Shown here: one piece after another, positions 59,049 to 64,000 of the stretch
Numbering within the stretch: position 1 is the first letter of the stretch
How the letters are laid out: every line of letters starts with the position of its first letter
Source: Butyricimonas faecihominis
GTDB lineage: Bacteria > Bacteroidota > Bacteroidia > Bacteroidales > Marinifilaceae
Length of the DNA: 64,000 nucleotides
Direction: 5' to 3'
NCBI RefSeq assembly: GCF_033096445.1
Contig: NZ_AP028155.1
Coordinates: forward strand, 497,880-561,879
Position numbers and translations under genes: made by a program
Notes under the pieces: model-generated
What the model was told of the DNA's origin: nothing
Databases searched by the model: none
What the model saw: the letters and a program-made list of their open reading frames with translations, nothing else

Positions 59049-61100
59049 ATGTCAACAGGAAAGATTGGAGTTTCAACAGGGAATTTGTTCCCGATTATCA
59101 AGAAATTTTTATACTCGGATCACGAGATCTTTTTGAGAGAGATTGTTTCGAATGCGGTGGATGCTTCTCAAAAAATGAAAGTATTGGCTTCGAACGGGGA
59201 GTTTAAAGGTGAACTTGGTGAGTTGAAGGTAAGGGTGAAGGCTGACAAAGCGGCAGGGACGCTGACGGTATCGGATAACGGTATCGGTATGACGCAAGAG
59301 GAAGTGGAGAAGTATATCAACCAGATCGCTTTTTCCGGTGCGGAGGAGTTCATGAACAAATACAAGGATAACGCCGCGGCCATTATCGGGCATTTCGGGT
59401 TAGGTTTCTATTCTTCGTTCATGGTGAGTGACCGGGTGGAGATCGTGACGAAATCTTATAAAGAGGGGGCGAAGGCTGTAAAATGGTCATGCGAGGGAAA
59501 TCCGGAATACACGTTGGAGGAGACGGAAAAGGCCGAGAGAGGTACGGATATTATCATGTATATCAGCGAGGAAGAGAAGGATTTTTTGGAAGATGCTAAG
59601 GTGAATGAATTGCTGACCAAGTATTGCAAGTTCTTGCCGATAGAGATTATTTCCGGAAAGAAGAAAGAGTGGAAGGACGGGGAATACAAAGATACGACGG
59701 AAGATAACGTGATCAATGATACGAATCCGGCATGGACCCGTAAACCGGCTGATCTGACGGAGGAGGATTACGAGAAGTTCTATCGCGAATTGTACCCGAT
59801 GGCTCAAGATCCGTTGTTCCATATTCACTTGAACGTGGATTATCCTTTTAACTTGACGGGTATATTGTATTTTCCGAAGATCGACAACAAGTTCGAGATT
59901 CAGAAGAACAAGATTCAATTATATAGCAATCAAGTGTACGTGACGGATTCCGTGGAAGGAATTGTGCCGGAGTACTTGACGTTGTTGCATGGTGTGATCG
60001 ATTCACCGGATATTCCGTTGAACGTGTCCCGTTCTTATTTACAGAGCGATCGTAACGTGAAGAAGATTTCAAGTCATATCACGAAGAAGGTGGCTGATAG
60101 TTTGAATGATATTTTCACGAATAAGCGGGAAGACTACGAGAAGAAGTGGGATGATTTGAAAATTTTCATCCAATATGGTATGTTGACGGATGAGAAATTC
60201 GCAGAGAGAGCCAAGAGTATCTTCTTGTTCAAGAACACGGAAGGGAAATACTTCACGTATGAAGAGTACGAGAACTTGATCAAAGCCAACCAGACGGATA
60301 AAGATAATAAGGTGGTGTTCCTGTATGCCACGGATGCTAAAGAACAGTACACGTATATCGAGACTGCTAAGGGTAAGGGATATGATGTGTTGTTGATGGA
60401 TGGTCAATTGGATACACATTTTATCAACCATTTGGAACAAAAGAACTCCGATCACCGTTTTGTACGGGTGGATTCGGATGTTATCGACAAGTTGATCCCG
60501 AAGGAAGAGACGAAAGAGGTTGCTTTGAGTCACGAGGAACAAGAGGAATTGCGTGCCGTGTTTACTTCCCAGTTACCGAAGGAGGAAGGAATGTTTATGG
60601 TTAATTTCGAGGCTATGGGTGAGAATGGTGATCCGGTGATCGTGACACGTTCTGAGTTCATGCGTCGTATGAAAGAGATGGCAGCCATGAATCCGGGAAT
60701 GGGATTCTACGGGGCAATGGGCGATCAGTACACTTTGGTGGTAAACACGGATCATAAGTTGGTGAACGCAATCCTAGAGAACGAGAAAGAGGAAATGAGT
60801 GCTCAGTTGGAGCCGATTAATTTCGAGATCAAGGAGACTGAAAAGAAACAGGCAGAACTGGACGAGTTGAATAAGGGTAAGAAAGACGAGGAGATTCCTC
60901 AAGTGGATAAAGATCGGAAGAGTGAGTATAGTAAGACAATAGCCGATCTGAACAAGCAAAAGAACTCGTTGCTGGAGGAGTACGGGAAAGGTAACAAGGT
61001 TGTTGGTCAGTTAATTGACTTGGCGTTGTTAGCGAACGGGCTACTGAAAGGCGAGGCGCTGAACAGGTTTGTAAAACGAAGTGTTGAACTGATTAAATAA
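59049..61100 (+). CDS. htpG: HSP90-family chaperone HtpG
   Basis: HtpG is a cytoplasmic ATP-dependent chaperone. The 683-residue protein has the GHKL ATP site in the N-terminal domain: FLREIVSNAVDASQKMK, TVSDNGIGMTQEEVE, and GHFGLGFYSSFMV. The middle domain has RSYLQSDRNVKKISSHIT, and the C-terminal half has a charged insert (about residues 600-645, rich in Lys/Glu) that explains the extra length over E. coli HtpG (624). It is transcribed alone and followed by a strong terminator. The full -7/-33 promoter was not recognised. Confidence 0.97.
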   Translation: MSTGKIGVSTGNLFPIIKKFLYSDHEIFLREIVSNAVDASQKMKVLASNGEFKGELGELKVRVKADKAAGTLTVSDNGIGMTQEEVEKYINQIAFSGAEEFMNKYKDNAAAIIGHFGLGFYSSFMVSDRVEIVTKSYKEGAKAVKWSCEGNPEYTLEETEKAERGTDIIMYISEEEKDFLEDAKVNELLTKYCKFLPIEIISGKKKEWKDGEYKDTTEDNVINDTNPAWTRKPADLTEEDYEKFYRELYPMAQDPLFHIHLNVDYPFNLTGILYFPKIDNKFEIQKNKIQLYSNQVYVTDSVEGIVPEYLTLLHGVIDSPDIPLNVSRSYLQSDRNVKKISSHITKKVADSLNDIFTNKREDYEKKWDDLKIFIQYGMLTDEKFAERAKSIFLFKNTEGKYFTYEEYENLIKANQTDKDNKVVFLYATDAKEQYTYIETAKGKGYDVLLMDGQLDTHFINHLEQKNSDHRFVRVDSDVIDKLIPKEETKEVALSHEEQEELRAVFTSQLPKEEGMFMVNFEAMGENGDPVIVTRSEFMRRMKEMAAMNPGMGFYGAMGDQYTLVVNTDHKLVNAILENEKEEMSAQLEPINFEIKETEKKQAELDELNKGKKDEEIPQVDKDRKSEYSKTIADLNKQKNSLLEEYGKGNKVVGQLIDLALLANGLLKGEALNRFVKRSVELIK

Positions 61101-61137
61101 AAAATTAAGCCGGACAGGTCGTCCGGCTTAATTTTTT
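61101..61137 (+). terminator. intrinsic terminator of htpG
   Basis: Perfect 15-bp arms AAAATTAAGCCGGAC (61101-61115) and GTCCGGCTTAATTTT (61121-61135) then T-run, starting just after the stop codon. Confidence 0.9.
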
Positions 61138-61194
61138 CAAAAATAATCACTACTTTCGTTGACGAATTTCGTATAAATTAAAAAAATAGAAGTT

Positions 61195-61809
61195 ATGCAG
61201 ATTATTTATACTTCCGGAAATTACAAAAGAACTATCGTTAAATCGATCGTGGCGATTGTTTTAGGTCTTGTGCTCGTACTGTGGCCGACAGAAGTGTTAA
61301 ATTACACGGTAAAGATTATCGGAGCCGTATTTTGTGTTACCGGGATTATCTCTTTTCTGGTCTCTATGCGGGATCAGAATGAACGTTCGGCTAGGGGACT
61401 GACTTCTTTTAACGGGATCGGAAGTATTATTTTGGGTATTCTATTGTGGTCGATGGCTGATTTTTTCACCAACATGTTGATGTATTTGTTGGGATTTATC
61501 CTGATTGTTGCGGGTATCGGTCAGTTGGTGATGTTGACTTCTGCGAGGAAATTCGGGCATATCGCTCCGTTGAGTTACGTGTATCCGGTAATTATTTTGT
61601 TGGCCGGATTGATTGTTTTTGCTAATCCGTTCTCGGCGAAAGAAGGAATTATAACTTTCTTCGGTGCTGTGACAATATTTTACGGGATAACGGATTTGAT
61701 TAATCATTATAAGGTTAATCAGTTGCGTAAGGAGACACATGAAACCGAGCAACAACAGAAGATGGGAGGTGGAGAGATTGAGGATGCGGAGTATGAAGAA
61801 ATAGAATAA
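61195..61809 (+). CDS. DUF308/HdeD-family membrane protein
   Basis: A 204-residue membrane protein with six helices in three pairs, the DUF308/HdeD layout: IVLGLVLVLWPTEVLNYTVK, then paired helices IGSIILGILLWSMADFFTNM and PVIILLAGLIVFANPF. The C-terminal 40 residues are charged and soluble (GGGEIEDAEYEEIE). HdeD in E. coli is linked to acid resistance at the inner membrane; here the role is unknown. A -7-like box TACTTTCG precedes it at about 61151. Confidence 0.9.
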   Translation: MQIIYTSGNYKRTIVKSIVAIVLGLVLVLWPTEVLNYTVKIIGAVFCVTGIISFLVSMRDQNERSARGLTSFNGIGSIILGILLWSMADFFTNMLMYLLGFILIVAGIGQLVMLTSARKFGHIAPLSYVYPVIILLAGLIVFANPFSAKEGIITFFGAVTIFYGITDLINHYKVNQLRKETHETEQQQKMGGGEIEDAEYEEIE

Positions 61810-61850
61810 ATGAAGATTTACGATTTTAAATTTTAGATTTTAAATTACAG
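61810..61850. repeat. short AT-word repeat between DUF308 gene and upp
   Basis: TTTTAAATTTTAGATTTTAA (about 61823-61842) repeats the same word family as 15907-15995. It lies in the gap before upp. Confidence 0.6.
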
Positions 61851-61896
61851 GATAGGTGCGTGTGATCGAAAAGGTTTAAGAAAAGAAATAGATAAA

Positions 61897-62553
61897 ATGG
61901 TGCATATTATTAACAAGGAGGATTCGGTTTATAATCGTTTTTTAGCAGAACTTAGGGATAAAGAAATTCAAAAAGATCCGTTGCGTTTTCGTCGGAATCT
62001 GGAACGGGTTGGTGAGGTGATGGCTTACGAGATCAGTAAGACGTTTCGTTATTCAACGCGACAAGTACAGACACCGATTAACGTGGCTGATGTCAGATTG
62101 GCAGACGAAGAGGTGGTGGTGGCATCCGTGTTGCGTGCAGGATTACCTTTTCATCAAGGTTTTTTGAACTATTTCGATCGTTCCGGGAGTGCTTTTATTT
62201 CGGCAAGAAGAAAATATAAAGAAAATCATATTGATTTTGAAATTCGTTTCGATTCTATTTACACGCCAAGTTTGGAAGGAAAACAGTTATTGCTGGTAGA
62301 TCCGATGTTAGCCACGGGAGGTTCTATCGTGGTGGCTTATCACGAGTTATTGAAACAGGGAGGAAGGCCCGCACACACGCATATTGCGGCTATTGTTTCC
62401 AGTCGTCAAGGTATAGAAAAACTTACAGAGGCTTTGAAAGATGAGCCGGTAACGATCTGGACGGGAGCATTGGATGAGCATCTGACAGAGAGTTGCTATA
62501 TCGATCCGGGAATTGGTGATGCCGGAGATTTGGCTTTCGGGGAAAAGCTGTAA
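61897..62553 (+). CDS. upp: uracil phosphoribosyltransferase
   Basis: Upp makes UMP from uracil and PRPP in pyrimidine salvage. The 218-residue protein has the PRPP-binding loop LLVDPMLATGGS, VASVLRAGLPFHQGFLNYFD near the N-terminal third, and the uracil-binding YIDPGIGDAGDLAFGEKL at the C-terminus. Length is close to E. coli Upp (208). It is a stand-alone gene. Confidence 0.97.
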   Translation: MVHIINKEDSVYNRFLAELRDKEIQKDPLRFRRNLERVGEVMAYEISKTFRYSTRQVQTPINVADVRLADEEVVVASVLRAGLPFHQGFLNYFDRSGSAFISARRKYKENHIDFEIRFDSIYTPSLEGKQLLLVDPMLATGGSIVVAYHELLKQGGRPAHTHIAAIVSSRQGIEKLTEALKDEPVTIWTGALDEHLTESCYIDPGIGDAGDLAFGEKL

Positions 62554-62624
62554 GAGTAAGATTTTGTGATTGGCGATTAAATGATTTCGTGATTACAAAG
62601 AGTATTGGATGGTAGGAGGGAATC

Positions 62625-62675
62625 ATGGAATCTAAAAAGATAAAAACTAAAAGATAAAAACTGAAAGTTAGGAGA
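62625..62675. repeat. AT-word repeat upstream of the small hypothetical gene
   Basis: AAAGATAAAAACTAAAAG, repeated twice (62635-62671), is the same word as at 19767-19795. It lies immediately upstream of a -7 box. Confidence 0.65.
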
Positions 62676-62682
62676 AAAGCAT

Positions 62683-62690
62683 TATCTTTG
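62683..62690 (+). promoter_or_regulatory. -7 box upstream of the 108-aa gene
   Basis: TATCTTTG matches TAnnTTTG, only 5 bp before the first ATG (62696); if it is used, the transcript would be leaderless or begin at ATG 62702. Confidence 0.4.
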
Positions 62691-62695
62691 GCGGT

Positions 62696-63022
62696 ATGGA
62701 AATGAATAAATATTTGATAGCAGCTTTGTATGTTGTTGCTGGATGCGTGGCAACCCTGCCGATAAATGTGCGTGGGGGGAATGTATCCGTTAGGACAGAT
62801 TGCTATCGTTTGTTGGTTTCTTCTACCGAAAAGGTAATCACGATTTCTACTGAGAAAAGATCCACGGAGGATTTCGATTATGGCGATTTCTACAATCAGA
62901 GTCACGCGGAAACCGTGGATGCTGTAAAAGTTTATACTACTTATTCGTCTGTTGTACTACCGGGTTGGAAAGTCCCGGAAATTGCAGCAAATCCCATCCG
63001 GGCTCCCGGGAAAATGGAATGA
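62696..63022 (+). CDS. small hypothetical exported protein (108 aa)
   Basis: An N-terminal hydrophobic segment (NKYLIAALYVVAGCVATLPI) could be a signal peptide or anchor; a lipobox-like AGC lies inside it. The rest is polar with a Tyr-rich beta-like stretch (VDAVKVYTTYSSVVLPGWKV). No domain was recognised. ATG 62696 and ATG 62702 are both possible. It is AT-to-mid composition and flanked by AT-word repeats; I consider it a plausible but not certain gene. Confidence 0.55.
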   Translation: MEMNKYLIAALYVVAGCVATLPINVRGGNVSVRTDCYRLLVSSTEKVITISTEKRSTEDFDYGDFYNQSHAETVDAVKVYTTYSSVVLPGWKVPEIAANPIRAPGKME

Positions 63023-63081
63023 TTTCGGATTTATGATTTTAGATTTACGATTGAATGACTAAAGGAGATTTGTGCTTGGTC

Positions 63082-63112
63082 ATTTTCAATTTTCAATTTT
63101 CAATTTTCAATT
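63082..63112. repeat. TTTTCAA tandem repeat upstream of secA
   Basis: Period-7 tandem TTTTCAA (about four copies) ends 7 bp before the secA start codon, as at 30771-30799 before aroC. Confidence 0.75.
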
Positions 63113-63119
63113 ATAAACT

Positions 63120-64000
63120 ATGGGATTTAACGATATATTAAAAAGTCTTTTTGGTAACAAGTCTGATCGTGACTTGAAAGAATTATTGCCGATCGCGTCA
63201 AAAGTAAATGCAGAGTGGGAAAAGATCAAAGGCGTGAGCCATGATGAGTTGAGACAGATTTCAGCTGATCTGAAAGCAAAGATTCACGCTCACGTGAAGG
63301 AAGAAGAGGATGAAATTGCTTCTTTGAAAGCAAGAGTAGAGAATGAGAAACCTTCGATCGAGGAAAGAGAGGAAATTTATAACCGGATTGATAAGCTGGA
63401 AGAACAGATTAACACGAAGTTAGAGGATGTTCTAAACGAAATATTACCTTTGGCGTTTGCCGTGATGAAAGATACGGCAAGACGTTTCAAAGAAAATAAA
63501 GAGATCGTCGTGAAGGCTAACGATTTTGATCGTGATTTGGCCGTAACGAAAGATTTCGTGGAAATTGACGGTGAGGATGCCGTTTACTTCAACTCTTGGT
63601 TGGCCGGAGGTAACGAGGTTACCTGGGATATGGTTCACTATGACGTGCAGTTGATAGGTGGTTCCGTGTTACACCAAGGTAAGATTGCCGAGATGGCTAC
63701 CGGTGAAGGTAAAACGTTGGTAGCTACCTTGCCTGTATTCTTGAATGCCTTGACTGGTCGCGGGGTACACGTGGTTACGGTCAATGATTACCTGGCAAAA
63801 CGTGACTCCGAGTGGATGGGACCTCTTTATATGTTCCACGGGTTGTCTGTTGACTGTATTGATAAGACAGAGCCGAACTCTCCGGAGAGACGGAAAGCTT
63901 ACCAGGCAGATATTACTTTCGGAACAAATAATGAATTTGGTTTCGATTATTTGAGAGATAACATGGCTATTCACCCGGAAGACTTGGTACAACGCAAGCA
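63120..64000 (+). CDS. secA: preprotein translocase ATPase SecA (5' part)
   Basis: SecA drives protein export through SecYEG. The first 293 codons are in the window; the reading frame runs off the end. The N-terminus [20 protein letters not shown] is typical for Bacteroidota, a long helical charged segment follows (residues about 60-110), then [20 protein letters not shown] (Walker A) and [21 protein letters not shown] 63120 is chosen because it starts the conserved sequence. It has no operon partner in view. Confidence 0.95.
   Translation, partial: MGFNDILKSLFGNKSDRDLKELLPIASKVNAEWEKIKGVSHDELRQISADLKAKIHAHVKEEEDEIASLKARVENEKPSIEEREEIYNRIDKLEEQINTKLEDVLNEILPLAFAVMKDTARRFKENKEIVVKANDFDRDLAVTKDFVEIDGEDAVYFNSWLAGGNEVTWDMVHYDVQLIGGSVLHQGKIAEMATGEGKTLVATLPVFLNALTGRGVHVVTVNDYLAKRDSEWMGPLYMFHGLSVDCIDKTEPNSPERRKAYQADITFGTNNEFGFDYLRDNMAIHPEDLVQRK

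Noticed and set aside
1..64000. CRISPR arrays, tRNA and rRNA genes, transposase or integrase genes
   Set aside because: I looked for regularly spaced identical repeats, conserved tRNA and rRNA segments and known transposase motifs and found none. The tandem AT-word repeats have no unique spacers and are not CRISPR.

Overview
The window reads as chromosomal DNA of a gut-type Bacteroidota (order Bacteroidales). The evidence is SusC/SusD proteins, promoters with TTTG/TAnnTTTG boxes, an UpxY-type capsule antiterminator, and Bacteroidales-specific families (DUF5117 metalloproteases, CCC-motif membrane proteins, BT_3928-type DoxX protein, DUF1599). The gene mix suggests Odoribacteraceae (Butyricimonas/Odoribacter-like); that family-level call is inference. 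No rRNA, tRNA, CRISPR array or transposase gene was found.

Layout. 1-5902: end of a SusC/SusD outer-membrane uptake locus with two small lipoproteins and a secreted zinc metalloprotease, probably for peptides rather than glycans. 5910-6094: a MITE-like palindromic element. 6100-11844 (minus strand): housekeeping cluster rsfS-ftsH-DUF2007-cdsA-psd-panB-pseudouridine synthase. 12074-19759: an iron-sulfur flavoprotein, a class V aminotransferase, a CCC-motif/DUF2752 membrane cluster, an acidic PRiA4b-ORF3-like protein, miaA, an EamA transporter, an aldehyde dehydrogenase and rubredoxin. 19888-24222 (minus): class I fumarase and a second DUF5117 metalloprotease. 24417-35509 (plus): Ste24-like M48 protease, cinA, a structured RNA candidate, a secreted 20-residue-repeat protein, OmpA-like protein, SlyD-like PPIase, aroC, a YgjP-like metallohydrolase, a NUDIX/macrodomain pair and an Mrp/ApbC ATPase. 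35538-43667: a MATE pump, a membrane protein, tpiA-DoxX-DUF1599, folP, a SpoU methyltransferase and miaB.

43900-58108 is a capsular polysaccharide locus: promoter, structured leader, upxY, an unknown gene in the position where upxZ usually sits, then a strikingly AT-rich block (Wzx flippase, two different ATP-grasp proteins, Wzy polymerase, a MurB-like reductase, GT4, pyruvyl transferase, nucleotide-sugar dehydrogenase, GT2). It ends in a more GC-rich DegT aminotransferase/initiating sugar-transferase pair like WcfR/WcfS. The expected assembly order is: the DegT enzyme makes an amino sugar, the initiating transferase loads it on undecaprenyl phosphate, GT2/GT4 extend it, modifiers add pyruvate or carboxylate-derived groups, then Wzx flips and Wzy polymerises. 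A toxin-antitoxin pair follows, bracketed by identical 40-bp terminator repeats, then htpG, a DUF308 protein, upp, a small hypothetical gene and the start of secA.

The intergenic DNA is unusual: many gaps hold AT-rich tandem 'word' repeats in inverted pairs around short GC-richer cores, apparently several families of one architecture. The most interesting non-coding signals are the RNA candidate at 27022-27145 with two incompatible stems, the palindromic elements at 3103-3233 and 38029-38150, the MITE-like element at 5910-6094, and the regulatory DNA ahead of the capsule locus.
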